A stretch of DNA of 64,000 nucleotides from Deltaproteobacteria bacterium (GCA_002748835.1 PDTL01000017.1:120754-184753), one strand, 5' to 3'; counted from the first letter of the stretch, positions 20,480-30,282 are shown. The notes: generated by a model not told the origin, from the sequence alone. Translations and numbers: made by a program.

Positions 20480-20627
20480 TTTTTATTTCCTCGCATCCAT
20501 CACTTCTCCTTCCATTTGACCCCAATCCGTATTACCTTCAATCCACGATACACGGCAACGCGCCTGTGGCATGGGCACAGGTATAAACGATTCTACTTTA
20601 CACAGCAGAAAGGCCGCGAAACGGATT

Positions 20628-22439
20628 ATGTCATATCTTGTTCTTGCCAGAAAATACCGGCCACAGACCTTTGAGGATGTGATCAGTCAGCAGCATGTGA
20701 CAACCACGCTGAAAAATGCCATTGCCGCATCCCGCGTTGCCCATGCCATCCTCTTTGCCGGCCCCCGGGGAACCGGCAAGACCACCCTTGCACGCATCCT
20801 GGCAAAAGCACTCAACTGCGAAAAGGGTCCCACAGACACGCCGTGCAATACATGTGCATCCTGCACGGATATTACATCCGGACATGCCGCAGACGTGTTT
20901 GAAATCGACGGCGCATCCAACAACAGCGTGGACCAGATAAGGGATCTCAGAGAAACGGTGAAATACGCACCCACCCGGAGTCCCAACAAGATCTATATTA
21001 TAGATGAAGTCCATATGCTGAGCATTGCAGCCTTCAATGCCCTGTTAAAAACCCTCGAAGAACCGCCTCCGCATGTGCTGTTTTTCTTTGCCACCACCGA
21101 ACCGCACAAAATTCCGATCACCATCCTCTCCCGCTGCCAGCGGCATGACCTCAGACGGGTGGACATCACCACACTTGCCGCACATCTCATGAACATCTGC
21201 GCGGCAGAAAAAAGGGAAGTCGCGCCTGAAGCCATCGAACTGGTGGCGCGTGAAGCCGGGGGATCGGTCCGGGACTCCCTGAGTCTGCTTGACCAGCTGC
21301 TCAGCGCAACACCCGGACCCGTCACCCATGACCATGCAGCTGAACTGCTCGGAGTCATGGACAGAAAACAGATCTTCGATGCCGCAGCCGCTCTGATCCG
21401 CGGTGACGCGCCCCTACTGTTAGACAGCATTGCAGCCCTTCATGCCGGCGGCCACGATTTCAGGGCCTTCCATGCTGATCTGATCGCGCATTTCCGCCAT
21501 CTGCTGGTGGCAAAAATGGCCCCGGACCGTCCGGATCTCATTGATACCCCGGCCCATGAGCATCAAGCCCTTCAGGAACAGGCAGCGGCCGTAAGCGGTC
21601 CCTGGCTGGCCGCTATCGTGGATCTGCTCATCGCGGAAACGTCCCGGGTCCGGTTCAGTGCCAGCCCCCGGTTTGCCATGGAAACCCTCTTTCTCAAACT
21701 CCTGCAGAAACCCCGGGCCGAATCCGTTTCCGGACTGATCAAACGGCTGGATAAAATGATGGCAGGTGATGGACCGGCACCGGATAAGCCGGTGCAGTCC
21801 CCCCAACCCAACTGGCAGACGCCGCCACCCAAGCTCCCGGAACAGTATGCGGCAGCGCCGCCCCAAAGCGTCCCCCCGCATCCGGCATCCCGGCCCGCGC
21901 CCGCACAAACGCCCTCTCAGGAACCGCCCCCTGCCGAATACCCCCAGCGCATGCCAGCACCTTCCCCGCCTTACAGCGAATCGGTACCCATGCCAACCCA
22001 GGGGCCACCCCTGCCTCCCGCACCGCCGTCCCTGCCAAAGGATGCACCGCCCGAGGCTATCTGGAATGCGGTCCGGCAGCAGCTTTCCAATGCCCATCCG
22101 GCGCTCGCCGCCTGCCTGGGGAAATGCACCTTGAAAAAAATGGCAAATCAAAGTATTGAACTGGAAATTACGGGTACCCGCTTTGATCTGAGCCGTATTC
22201 AGGATGACAAGCAACAGGCATTGATCAAAGCGGCATTAACGCCCTATATAGGTGAGCCGATCACCCTGACCGTTATCGGTAAAACCGGAACCCAGGATAC
22301 ACGCATTCAGAAAAAACGTCAGGAAGACCAGATGCGCCAGGAAGCGGAACATCATCCCATTGTCCAGAAAGCGCTCCGGGAACTCGGCGGACGGATTCTG
22401 AATATTACTGTTTTTAAGCCAAAGGAGAATGAGGTATGA
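20628..22439 (+). CDS. dnaX: DNA polymerase III subunits gamma/tau DnaX
   Basis: DnaX is the clamp-loader ATPase of the replisome. The 603-residue protein has AAA+ motifs [11 protein letters not shown] (Walker A, near 45) and IIDEVHMLS (Walker B), a cysteine cluster (CEKG, CNTCASC) for zinc, a Pro-rich linker (about 385-475) and a C-terminal tau-like domain. I chose the ATG at 20628 because [15 protein letters not shown] is the conserved DnaX start. An A7 run at 22134-22140 could allow frameshifting to a shorter gamma-like form. It overlaps ybaB by four bases. Confidence 0.97.
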   Translation: MSYLVLARKYRPQTFEDVISQQHVTTTLKNAIAASRVAHAILFAGPRGTGKTTLARILAKALNCEKGPTDTPCNTCASCTDITSGHAADVFEIDGASNNSVDQIRDLRETVKYAPTRSPNKIYIIDEVHMLSIAAFNALLKTLEEPPPHVLFFFATTEPHKIPITILSRCQRHDLRRVDITTLAAHLMNICAAEKREVAPEAIELVAREAGGSVRDSLSLLDQLLSATPGPVTHDHAAELLGVMDRKQIFDAAAALIRGDAPLLLDSIAALHAGGHDFRAFHADLIAHFRHLLVAKMAPDRPDLIDTPAHEHQALQEQAAAVSGPWLAAIVDLLIAETSRVRFSASPRFAMETLFLKLLQKPRAESVSGLIKRLDKMMAGDGPAPDKPVQSPQPNWQTPPPKLPEQYAAAPPQSVPPHPASRPAPAQTPSQEPPPAEYPQRMPAPSPPYSESVPMPTQGPPLPPAPPSLPKDAPPEAIWNAVRQQLSNAHPALAACLGKCTLKKMANQSIELEITGTRFDLSRIQDDKQQALIKAALTPYIGEPITLTVIGKTGTQDTRIQKKRQEDQMRQEAEHHPIVQKALRELGGRILNITVFKPKENEV

Positions 22440-22756
22440 AAGGCATGGGCAACATGGCCGGCATCATGAAGCAGGCCCAGAAAATGCAGACCAAAATGGC
22501 AAAACTGCAGGATGAACTCGCCACCCGCACCGTGGAAGCCACCGCTGGCGGCGGTATGGTGCGCGTGATTGCCACCGGCAAACAGTTCATCGAAGGCATC
22601 ACCATTGAAAAGGAAGTGGTGGATCCGGAAGACATCGAAATGCTGCAGGACCTGGTCATGGCAGCGGTCAACGACGCCATTGCCAAATCCCAGGAAATGG
22701 TTTCCAGCGAAATGGCCAAAATCACCGGCGGGATGAACATCCCCGGCATGATGTAG
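22436..22756 (+). CDS. Nucleoid-associated protein YbaB/EbfC
   Basis: The 106-residue protein is a YbaB/EbfC family DNA-binding protein: [18 protein letters not shown] at the N-terminus, then the [16 protein letters not shown] strand block and a C-terminal helix with a GGMNIPGM tail. Members are dimeric tweezers-shaped nucleoid proteins. The ATG overlaps the dnaX stop (ATGA) and AAGGAG lies upstream inside dnaX. The dnaX-ybaB-recR order is widely conserved. Confidence 0.96.
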   Translation: MKGMGNMAGIMKQAQKMQTKMAKLQDELATRTVEATAGGGMVRVIATGKQFIEGITIEKEVVDPEDIEMLQDLVMAAVNDAIAKSQEMVSSEMAKITGGMNIPGMM

Positions 22757-22765
22757 TCAACAGCC

Positions 22766-23365
22766 ATGACCCCGTATCCGCCTTCCATCCAGACCCTGAT
22801 TCAGCGTCTGAGCAGACTGCCCGGCATCGGCGTCAAAACAGCCGAACGCATGGCTCTGCATATCCTGCGCATGCCGGCCCCTGAAGCGGAAGCCCTTGCT
22901 GCGGGTATCCGGGATGTCAAGGCGCAGACCCGCATGTGCCGGCAGTGTTTCAATCTCTGTGACAGTGACCTCTGCCGGCTCTGCGCTGATCCCTCCCGCA
23001 ACCAGCGGCTTGTCTGCGTGGTGGAAAACCCGGCAGATCTCATTGCCATTGAAAGATCCGGCGCATTCACCGGTGTGTATCATATTCTCCAAGGCGTGCT
23101 CTCGCCCATGGACGGCATCGGACCGGCTGATATCCGGATCCGGGAGCTGCTCAACCGTGTGAATACAGGCGATGTGGATGAGGTGGTTCTTGCCACCGGC
23201 ACCGGCGTGGAAGGGGAGTCCACCGCCGCCTACATTGCCGAACAGCTCGCCCGCACAACCGTATCTGTCTCCAGGATCGCCTCCGGCGTTCCCATGGGAG
23301 GAGATCTGAAACTGATTGACCAGGTAACCCTGAAGCGCGCCATGGAGGCCCGAAATCGTGTCTGA
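22766..23365 (+). CDS. recR: Recombination protein RecR
   Basis: RecR acts with RecF/RecO to load RecA at gaps. The 199-residue protein has an N-terminal helix-hairpin-helix (LSRLPGIGVKTAERMA), a zinc knuckle with Cys58/Cys61 and Cys70/Cys73, and a Toprim domain (VCVVENPADLIAIE, HILQGVLSPMDGIGP). Length is typical. It follows ybaB by nine bases and overlaps the next gene by eight. Confidence 0.98.
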   Translation: MTPYPPSIQTLIQRLSRLPGIGVKTAERMALHILRMPAPEAEALAAGIRDVKAQTRMCRQCFNLCDSDLCRLCADPSRNQRLVCVVENPADLIAIERSGAFTGVYHILQGVLSPMDGIGPADIRIRELLNRVNTGDVDEVVLATGTGVEGESTAAYIAEQLARTTVSVSRIASGVPMGGDLKLIDQVTLKRAMEARNRV

Positions 23366-23777
23366 AAAAACAGCTGATGTCTTTATCTGCAAGCAGTGCG
23401 GCGAATGCTGCTATGGATACGGCGGCACCTATGTGACTGATGCGGATATCGAAAATATCGCAAGCTACATCGATGTCACACCCGAAACCTTCCGGAAAAC
23501 CTTCACCCAGATATCCGACAGCGGTAAACCCGTCATCGCTCTGGGAGATGACGGAAAATGTATCTTCTTTAAAGAGAACTGTTCCATCCATCCGGTCAAA
23601 CCCCGCATGTGCCGGGCCTGGCCCTTTATCGAAGGGGTCCTCAGGGCACCCGGCAACTGGAAACTCATGGCCGACGCCTGTCCCGGCATCAACCCGGAGG
23701 CACCGAAAAAAGCGGTCCTACGCCGTGTGAGAGAAGAACTCGATGCGCTCAATGAACTGCGAAAAGACCTGGACTGA
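23358..23777 (+). CDS. YkgJ-family cysteine cluster protein
   Basis: The 139-residue protein has the YkgJ/Fli-type cysteine cluster CKQCGECCYGYGG (11-23) with later cysteines at CIFFKENC and MCRAWPF, which in the family bind a metal or iron-sulfur centre. Function is not established. The start is GTG at 23358 inside the end of recR, so it depends on coupling to recR translation. A bidirectional terminator lies about 50 bases downstream. Confidence 0.85.
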   Translation: MSEKTADVFICKQCGECCYGYGGTYVTDADIENIASYIDVTPETFRKTFTQISDSGKPVIALGDDGKCIFFKENCSIHPVKPRMCRAWPFIEGVLRAPGNWKLMADACPGINPEAPKKAVLRRVREELDALNELRKDLD

Positions 23778-23826
23778 CATTTAACACGTGCCGTTAAATG
23801 AAAAAAAATAGGGTTGCCAAATCTTT

Positions 23827-23867
23827 AAAAGGCTGCCTCCCGAGTGGGCCGATGAAGGCGGTCTTTT
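23827..23867. terminator. Bidirectional terminator after the recR operon
   Basis: AAAAGGCTGCCT pairs over 12 positions (two G-U) with AGGCGGTCTTTT, with an inner CCC/GGG mini-stem in the loop. It lies between convergent genes. Confidence 0.75.
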
Positions 23868-23871
23868 TAAT

Positions 23872-24135
23872 TTACTCTTTTTTCCATTCCGTTGGCGGCA
23901 GTATCCGGATGTGTTCATTTTCCACGATCATGATATTTTTTTCCGCCAGTTCTTTCAGGGCCGCATCAAGTGCTTCCCGGTTCTGGCTCCAGGTGGCATC
24001 CAGAGCCTCGATGTGAACATTGCCGCCCGCATCATTAAGGCCGCAGGCGTTGAGGTAGGCGGAAACGGTTTCCACGGAGAGACCCATATTGAAAATCTGC
24101 TGATCCATTGACGGTGCGACATACTTGGTATTCAT
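23872..24135 (-). CDS. Conserved hypothetical 87-residue protein
   Basis: I do not recognise a family. The product starts MNTKYVAPSMDQQIFNMGLS and appears mostly helical with a C-terminal strand pair (NIMIVENEHIRILPPTEW), a layout that would suit a small winged-helix-like fold, but that is only an impression. The ATG at 24135 has AAGGA about nine bases upstream; the longer frame to 24270 is less likely. It has its own spacing from murI, which is divergent, and shares a terminator with the recR operon. Confidence 0.65.
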   Translation of the reverse strand: MNTKYVAPSMDQQIFNMGLSVETVSAYLNACGLNDAGGNVHIEALDATWSQNREALDAALKELAEKNIMIVENEHIRILPPTEWKKE

Positions 24136-24330
24136 TTGCCTATCCTTCCGGGCTATAGTATATGTGTCAGGTTTTTCCGGCAAAACAGCAGTACACGCGC
24201 TGCCCGCCGGATAAGATGATGAGATGTACCATACACGCTGCCGAATGAAAAGAGGTGTGATTCCGGACACCGAACACCCGGCAACACGCCTTCATGGTTG
24301 AATATTATCATTACGAAGAAAACAGTATCT

Positions 24331-25128
24331 ATGATCGGAATCTTTGACTCAGGCATTGGCGGTCTTACCACGGTCAAGGCCATCATGGACCGGCTACCGG
24401 CCTATGACATCTGTTATTTCGGCGACACGGCCCGAACCCCGTACGGCTCTAAAAGCCATGACACGGTCATCCGATATGCCCGGGAGCTGACTGCGTTTCT
24501 GGTGGAAAAAGGGGCCCGCATCATTATCATGGCCTGCAACACGGCATCGAGCGTGGCCACAAAAGCCATCCGGTCTGCCTATGCAGAGCTGCCCCTGTTT
24601 GAAGTGATCACCCCGGCAGTTGACCGGGCGATTGCGGAAACACGGTCTGGCCGCATCGGCGTGATCGGTACACGGGCCACGATTAAAAGCGGTATTTACG
24701 AGCGGATGATTCTGGAGGCAGCACCGGATTCAACGGTCATTTCACAGCCCTGCCCGCTGCTGGTACCGCTGGTCGAAGAAGGATGGCTGACAAAACCGGA
24801 AACACGAATGATCGTCAAAAAATATCTGCATCCGGTCAAAACACGGCAGGTGGACACTTTGATCCTCGGGTGTACCCATTACCCCCTGCTTAAGCCGATT
24901 ATCCAGAAAAAAGCAGGCGCCCGGGTCAAGATCATCGACTCGTCCATTGCCGTTACCGACTCGGTTGTCGCCTATCTCGGCGCCCATCCGGAAGTGGATG
25001 CACGGCTGGCGAAAAACGGGCGACGAAAATTCTATGTCTCAGATGTGACAGACCAGTTTGCCATCACAGCCCGGGCCATCCTCCGCAGGGAGGTGTCGCT
25101 GACGACGGTAGATCCCAGTTGTCTTTAG
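24331..25128 (+). CDS. murI: Glutamate racemase MurI
   Basis: MurI supplies D-glutamate for peptidoglycan. The 265-residue protein begins MIGIFDSGIGGLTTV and has both catalytic cysteines, Cys69 in MACNTASS and Cys181 in LGCTHYPLL, with the family's acid/histidine partners. I prefer the ATG at 24331 because the conserved fold starts there; a TTG at 24298 would add 11 residues. Upstream is a 195-base space to the divergent hypothetical gene. Confidence 0.97.
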   Translation: MIGIFDSGIGGLTTVKAIMDRLPAYDICYFGDTARTPYGSKSHDTVIRYARELTAFLVEKGARIIIMACNTASSVATKAIRSAYAELPLFEVITPAVDRAIAETRSGRIGVIGTRATIKSGIYERMILEAAPDSTVISQPCPLLVPLVEEGWLTKPETRMIVKKYLHPVKTRQVDTLILGCTHYPLLKPIIQKKAGARVKIIDSSIAVTDSVVAYLGAHPEVDARLAKNGRRKFYVSDVTDQFAITARAILRREVSLTTVDPSCL

Positions 25129-25140
25129 ACGGCCGGCCTG

Positions 25141-25974
25141 TCAGCCGCCCACAGACGCTGCGTAATTCGGTCCCACCATCATCAGGGGGTTGGGGAGTGT
25201 GGCCTGGATCCGCTCGACCATGCTGCCGAACAGGATATCCTTGATCACGCCATGGCCGTAGGCACCGACAATGCACAAGGCATCATGGGGAACCGCATAC
25301 AGATTGTCCTCGAATTTTCCCGATGTAAAGACGTCCCAGGTATCGACCTGTTTCTCAAAGGTATCCGCGATGCCTTCCTGATCAATGATGTCCTGAAAGT
25401 AGGCTTTATCTTTCTCGTCTGCCTGGGTGAAGACATGAAGCGGCATTCCGGTCATCCGGGCCATGCGGAATCCTAGTTTCAGGGCTTTCACACCGTTGAC
25501 CGATCCTCCAAAAAAAACAGCCAGCCGGGTCCAGGGTTTAAATACCGGCGTGGCAATCAGGACTGGAAATCGGGCACATTTCACGATACGCCGCACCCGA
25601 GGACCAATATACCCGAGCCCGATTTTAGAAGACAAATCACTCACCGTCCGCGGACAGGTCATAAAATCGAAATTCACTGGAATATCCGGCAGGGTGCTGG
25701 CGGTAAATGCCTGGGGAACAACCCTGCGCGGGACCAGTCCATCTGCTTCGGCAAGGGCCATGGCCCGTTCTACGGCTGTTTCCGGCTGGGTCAAATAAGA
25801 GCTGTCTAAATCCACCTGCACCACATCATTCTCAAAATACATAAGAAATTTGGTATGTTCCGGCACGTACACCGACAGGTTGGCGTTCGTCTGCACAGAA
25901 AAATAGATCGACTGGAGCAAGGTCTCCCTGCCCAGCGCATTGTTGCGAAAAATATGAAACACCTGAATTTCCAT
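25141..25974 (-). CDS. Universal stress protein, tandem Usp-like
   Basis: The 277-residue protein looks like two Usp folds in tandem. The first half is degenerate; the second ends with the ATP-binding pattern GAYGHGVIKDILFGSMVERI (about 243-262), i.e. G-2X-G-9X-G-S. Usp proteins are cytoplasmic stress or nucleotide sensors with poorly defined outputs. AAGGGA precedes the ATG. It follows the ClC gene by 48 bases in the same orientation and may be cotranscribed with it. Confidence 0.85.
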   Translation of the reverse strand: MEIQVFHIFRNNALGRETLLQSIYFSVQTNANLSVYVPEHTKFLMYFENDVVQVDLDSSYLTQPETAVERAMALAEADGLVPRRVVPQAFTASTLPDIPVNFDFMTCPRTVSDLSSKIGLGYIGPRVRRIVKCARFPVLIATPVFKPWTRLAVFFGGSVNGVKALKLGFRMARMTGMPLHVFTQADEKDKAYFQDIIDQEGIADTFEKQVDTWDVFTSGKFEDNLYAVPHDALCIVGAYGHGVIKDILFGSMVERIQATLPNPLMMVGPNYAASVGG

Positions 25975-26022
25975 TATTCAAGTCCCTTTCAATAACGATG
26001 TCATCCCGTGCCGTTTATACTG

Positions 26023-27750
26023 TCAGTGTGCGGTCTGGACCATTAATTCCCTTCGGTACCTGTCTAAAATCGTCGCTTTGGAAATCATCCCCTTGAACCG
26101 CCCATTGGAAACGACGGGCATGCTGAACAGACCCAGTTCATCCATTTGCTGAAGCACGGTGCCAAGATCCTCTGCCGGGTGAACACAGGGCAGATCCGTG
26201 TTCATAATCTGCTCGACCAGCACGGTATCATAGAGGACCGGATTGAAAAAATAGGGCCGCATATCATCCAGGTTGATCATGCCTAGATAATCGCCGGTTT
26301 CCGGGTCTTCAACGGGAAAGTGGTTTCGTCTGGATTTCTGGATCACCTTGAGTAAATCCCGCAGAAACAGGGATCGTGATACCGGAATACAGTCGGTTTC
26401 GAGAAGCTCCGGAATTCCGATATCCGCCAGTACCCGGCCGTCGGTTCCCGGTCGCAGCAGTTGTCCGCGCATGACAAGGTCTTTGAGGTAAAAGGATGCT
26501 GGTTCCACCGAATGGCTGAGGGTGGTTGACAGTGCAGACACCACGATCAACGGCAGAATCACCTCGTAGCTGCCCGTGATTTCGATAATGAGAAAAATAC
26601 CGGTCAGGGGTGCCTGGAGGATACCACTGATGAGGCCAGCCATACCCAGCAAGGCAAAGCAGCCTTCATTAACCCAGTCAACGCCGGGAAACATGAGGAC
26701 CAGCCCCCGGTGATAGGTCAGTCCCATGAAGCTGCCAATAACCAGGCAAGGGGCAAAAATCCCCCCGGAACCGCCCCAACCCAAGGTCAATGCAGTGGCA
26801 AAAATTTTCAGAAACCCGATAACGGCAATGAGCATCAGCCCCTGGGTATATGATCCTTCGATCATGGAACGGATGGCATGATACCCTTCGCCCATGACAT
26901 CCGGGAAAAAGATGCCAATGCCCCCGACCGCCACACCGCCGATTGCCGGTTTCACCCACCGGGGCAGAGGGGTTTTTGCGGATATGTCGTGCATGTTACG
27001 GATCATCCGGGTCAGCAGAATTGAGGAAAAACTGCAGAGAACAGCCAAGCCGATAGCCGCGATGATATCCGGCAGATCAATACTGAAGTGATGATGGGAA
27101 AAGGCGGTCTGATTTCCCTGGAGCATCCGGCTGATTTCGCATCCGGCCACCGAAGCGATGGCAATGGGAATAATGTGAATGGAGGCCCACTCGCCCAGGA
27201 TGACTTCCATGGCAAAAATCAGCCCGGCCACCGGGGCATTGAAAATAGCTGAAATCGCTCCGGCAGCCCCGCCGGCCAACAAGGTGATCCGCTGACGTTC
27301 ATTTAAGGAAAACAGCCGGGCAATGTTCGAACCAATGGCAGCGCCACTCATGACCACCGGCGCTTCCGGACCGGCTGAACCGCCGCTGCCGATGGTCAGG
27401 CAGCTGGACACCAGACGGGTAAAGCTGGAACGAAACCGGAGCAGCCCGCCCCGCCTGGATACACTGTAAATCACCTCGGGCACGCCATGGCCCGCGCCTT
27501 CTTTCATCACCTTTTCGAGAAACAGATACGAGAGCATGGCCCCGGCACCGGGAATAAAAATAGCCCAGACATGATGCCGGAGAGGATGCAGTGCCTCGAG
27601 CATGGTGACCAGTGCCCGGTTCAGGGCAACGGCAGCCACACCGCTGCAGATTCCCACCATGACGCCGAGAATGATCAACAGCAGCCGGTCATCCCCCCTG
27701 AACAGGTTCCAGCTCGACTGGGGTAGATTGAGAATACGTTTCACTGCCAC
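26023..27750 (-). CDS. ClC-type chloride channel/antiporter with CBS domains
   Basis: The protein has about ten membrane helices with ClC ion-path motifs GSGGSAGPEAPVV (keeping the gating Glu) and GGSGGIFAPCLVIG, followed by two CBS domains (about 440-570). ClC proteins conduct chloride or exchange it for protons. I chose the GTG at 27750 (575 residues) because GGAG lies ten bases upstream and the preceding gene ends at 27758; an ATG at 27810 would overlap that gene by 53 bases. The HTH-EIIA gene directly upstream suggests joint regulation. Confidence 0.92.
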   Translation of the reverse strand: MAVKRILNLPQSSWNLFRGDDRLLLIILGVMVGICSGVAAVALNRALVTMLEALHPLRHHVWAIFIPGAGAMLSYLFLEKVMKEGAGHGVPEVIYSVSRRGGLLRFRSSFTRLVSSCLTIGSGGSAGPEAPVVMSGAAIGSNIARLFSLNERQRITLLAGGAAGAISAIFNAPVAGLIFAMEVILGEWASIHIIPIAIASVAGCEISRMLQGNQTAFSHHHFSIDLPDIIAAIGLAVLCSFSSILLTRMIRNMHDISAKTPLPRWVKPAIGGVAVGGIGIFFPDVMGEGYHAIRSMIEGSYTQGLMLIAVIGFLKIFATALTLGWGGSGGIFAPCLVIGSFMGLTYHRGLVLMFPGVDWVNEGCFALLGMAGLISGILQAPLTGIFLIIEITGSYEVILPLIVVSALSTTLSHSVEPASFYLKDLVMRGQLLRPGTDGRVLADIGIPELLETDCIPVSRSLFLRDLLKVIQKSRRNHFPVEDPETGDYLGMINLDDMRPYFFNPVLYDTVLVEQIMNTDLPCVHPAEDLGTVLQQMDELGLFSMPVVSNGRFKGMISKATILDRYRRELMVQTAH

Positions 27751-27757
27751 GCGCGCG

Positions 27758-28435
27758 CTACTCCATATCGGCTTCCATATCGGCAATCCGCGCAACCAGC
27801 GCGTCGGCATCAGGCCTGTTTTTCAGATAATCAATGAAACGGGGATCCCGCACACAATAAGAAAGACGGGACAGCAGCTTCAAGTGGACGCGGGTATCCG
27901 GGCAGAGCAACACGAAAAAGACAAAGACCGGCTCATCGTCAATGGCATTGTAATCCACCGGGGAAGCTGGAAAACAGGTAACGATGACAGCGTCCGGCGG
28001 TCCGTTTTCCAGGGGTGAACGCGGATGGGGAATGGCGATGCCTTTTCCGATACCGGTGGATGCAAGGGTTTCCCGCGCTTTCAGCCGCTCGAGCAAACGG
28101 GCGGCATCCATATCAAGATGCGCTGACACGCCAGCTGCCATTTCCGCGAGCAGGGCATCCGGTGTATCCGCAGACAGACCGAAGAGCACCCCGCCCCGGG
28201 CCATGGCATCGGAAAGCGCCCCTGCACGCGGTTCTTCACTGTCCGGCTTTGTATCCGCTAGCCGGGGTGCCAGGGGAATACGATGCAGGCGGGCCCACTT
28301 GTCTAAGGCCTGCTTGTCAAACACACAATCTGTTCCGACCCGTCTCACCGGTACCCGTCCCTGACGGATCCAGCGATCCAGCGTCGTTTCCGGAACATTC
28401 ATACCGCTTGCCAGCTCTCGCAGTGTAACCTTCAT
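27758..28435 (-). CDS. Helix-turn-helix protein fused to a PTS EIIA (PtsN-like) domain
   Basis: The 225-residue protein begins with an excisionase/MerR-like helix-turn-helix (1-50, VPETTLDRWIRQGRVPVRRV) and continues with a fructose/nitrogen-type EIIA domain (about 78-225) whose phosphorylatable histidine is His137 in GIAIPHPR. PtsN-type EIIA proteins usually regulate ion transport and stress rather than sugar uptake. The ATG is followed by the ClC gene with a seven-base gap, so the ClC channel is a likely co-regulated partner; that is inference. I see no other PTS gene in the window. Confidence 0.88.
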   Translation of the reverse strand: MKVTLRELASGMNVPETTLDRWIRQGRVPVRRVGTDCVFDKQALDKWARLHRIPLAPRLADTKPDSEEPRAGALSDAMARGGVLFGLSADTPDALLAEMAAGVSAHLDMDAARLLERLKARETLASTGIGKGIAIPHPRSPLENGPPDAVIVTCFPASPVDYNAIDDEPVFVFFVLLCPDTRVHLKLLSRLSYCVRDPRFIDYLKNRPDADALVARIADMEADME

Positions 28436-28604
28436 CCGTGCCCCTGCTGCGTCCTGTAAAAGACCTGTGATGCATCGACCCTGACCATGAAAATTTGAAA
28501 TCTTTTATTGGTACACCCCGCAAAAGGGAAAGGCAATCTTTTTCATGATCACACGCCGGTATTCTGGCGTATGTAAGGTATCCGGATGGAAGCGCATAAA
28601 CCCT

Positions 28605-29429
28605 TCAGGTTCCTGACTCGGCCAGTTGTTTTGCCATGGCGTAGCGCTCATACCGGATTTCAACCCGCCGGTTCTGCGCCCTGCCGCGTCCCTCGGTATT
28701 CGATGCAATGGGCCGGAATTCGCCGTATCCTTCGGCGGTCATCAGGCGGGGATCAATGTGATGATCAATCAGAAACCGAACCACTTCGCAGGCTCTGGTG
28801 GCCGACAGTTCCCAGTTTGAGGCAAAGCGGGCCGTATGAATGGGCACATTATCGGTATGGCCGCCGATCTTCAGCGGATAGGTGAACTGGGCCAGCACCT
28901 GGGCAAGATCCGCCATGACCTCCCGTCCCCGGCGGGTCATGACAGCCTCGCCCGGCGGAAAAAGCATCACATCAGAAAGCGTGATCACCACACCGTCGGT
29001 GTTTTCCTGTACCTTGACCAGGCCGCCAAGCTTGTTGAACATGATCAACTCTTTCACATCAGATTCAATGTCCTTGAGTTCTTTTTGCACCATGGCGCCG
29101 ACCTCGTCAATGGCCTCCGATTCCTTGCCTGAATCCTCGTTTTTTTCCGTATCCGGCGGCGGTGGCGGAACATCCAACCCTTCGCGCGTACCGGCTTCAG
29201 GCAGCTGCTGCACGCCGAGCGCACTTTTCAGGGACTGGACCAGTTCCTTGTAGGTCTCCTGCTGGGTGGAACTCATGGCAAACAAGAGCACAAAAAAACA
29301 CATGAGCAGGGTCACCAGATCCGCAAATGTCGCCATCCACTCCGGAACACCGCCCCCTTCTTCGTCTCCGCTGCCCTTTTGTCCGCCAGCAGCCGCAAAG
29401 GGATTCTCATTGTTTTCTTCTTCAGCCAT
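28605..29429 (-). CDS. motB: Flagellar motor stator protein MotB
   Basis: MotB anchors the proton-driven stator to peptidoglycan. The 274-residue protein has a Gly/Glu-rich N-terminus, the stator helix PEWMATFADLVTLLMCFFVL with the proton-carrying Asp37, a plug/linker and an OmpA-like peptidoglycan-binding domain (GHTDNVPIHT, RRVEIRYERY). The ATG at 29429 has GGAGA upstream; the longer frame to 29552 overlaps motA and is unlikely. It follows motA by 82 bases. No other flagellar gene is in the window. Confidence 0.93.
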   Translation of the reverse strand: MAEEENNENPFAAAGGQKGSGDEEGGGVPEWMATFADLVTLLMCFFVLLFAMSSTQQETYKELVQSLKSALGVQQLPEAGTREGLDVPPPPPDTEKNEDSGKESEAIDEVGAMVQKELKDIESDVKELIMFNKLGGLVKVQENTDGVVITLSDVMLFPPGEAVMTRRGREVMADLAQVLAQFTYPLKIGGHTDNVPIHTARFASNWELSATRACEVVRFLIDHHIDPRLMTAEGYGEFRPIASNTEGRGRAQNRRVEIRYERYAMAKQLAESGT

Positions 29430-29511
29430 CCATATTCTCCAGAACCTGATATCCCGGCAGGCACGCCAGCACCCATTGACAGCCGCCGCCATCACGCCGC
29501 CCGGGTCGGAA

Positions 29512-30282
29512 TTATTCCGCCGCACCTTCTTCAGCCGGCTTTCCCCCGACAAGATACGCGTTCAATTTGTCTTCCAGCAGGCGCGGGTGTTCACCCTCCC
29601 GGATGGAAATCACCCCCTCAAACAGCAGGGTCATGTTCATCAGCTCCTGTTCGCCGCGGACTTTCAACTTGTCCCCCATGGGGATAAAAAACAGGTTGGC
29701 CATCACAGCGCCATAAAAAGTCGTGATCATGGCGACGGCCATTTTAGGACCAATTGTGGAAGGATCGTCCAGGTTGGCCAGCATCTGCACCAGGCCGATC
29801 AGGGTACCGACCATCCCGAATGCCGGCGCATAGGATCCCATGCCGCCGAACATACTGACGGCGGTTTTGTTCTCTTTTTCGCTGAGCGTCATCTTGTTTT
29901 GCATGATCTGGGCAATATCCGATGTTTTTACGCCGTCAACGGTCATTTGAAGCGCGCTGGACAAGTAGGGGTCCTCAATGGACTTGATATCTCCTTCGAT
30001 GGAGAGCAGCCCGCCTTTCCTAGCCTTGTTGGAAATATCCACCAGCTGTTTGATCAGGTCTTCCGGTTTTTCGATCTTGAACATGAAAACCTTTAATGTC
30101 GCCCCGATGATCTTCATGACATCGCCGAGCGGGTTTGCAATCAGGGTGGCGGCAACGGTTCCGCCCACAACAATCATCAATGACGGAATGTTGATGAAGA
30201 TCCCGAGACCCGAGCCCAGAAGAATGGTCACCAGAACAAATCCGATACCCGATACCATGCCGATTAGTGTTGCTAAATCCAT
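29512..30282 (-). CDS. motA: Flagellar motor stator protein MotA
   Basis: The 256-residue inner-membrane protein starts MDLATLIGMVSGIGFVLVTILLG, has four membrane segments and the MotA/TolQ/ExbB block AFGMVGTLIGLVQMLANLDDPSTIGPKMAVAMI with the conserved prolines and cytoplasmic loop. It forms the stator with MotB, whose gene is 82 bases downstream. The Asp/Lys content of the second loop and the MotB helix would decide H+ or Na+ coupling; I cannot tell from sequence alone. Confidence 0.94.
   Translation of the reverse strand: MDLATLIGMVSGIGFVLVTILLGSGLGIFINIPSLMIVVGGTVAATLIANPLGDVMKIIGATLKVFMFKIEKPEDLIKQLVDISNKARKGGLLSIEGDIKSIEDPYLSSALQMTVDGVKTSDIAQIMQNKMTLSEKENKTAVSMFGGMGSYAPAFGMVGTLIGLVQMLANLDDPSTIGPKMAVAMITTFYGAVMANLFFIPMGDKLKVRGEQELMNMTLLFEGVISIREGEHPRLLEDKLNAYLVGGKPAEEGAAE

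Noticed and set aside
20480..20627. SRP RNA between tRNA-Ser and dnaX
   Set aside because: The neighbourhood sometimes carries ffs, but the GGAAGCAGC core is absent.
21420..22214. 264-codon frame antisense to dnaX
   Set aside because: Arises from the Pro-rich GC-rich linker of dnaX; low complexity and no known domain.
28505..28604. Possible tiny gene after motB
   Set aside because: A short frame overlaps the motB end; the ribosome spacing is poor and no product is recognised.
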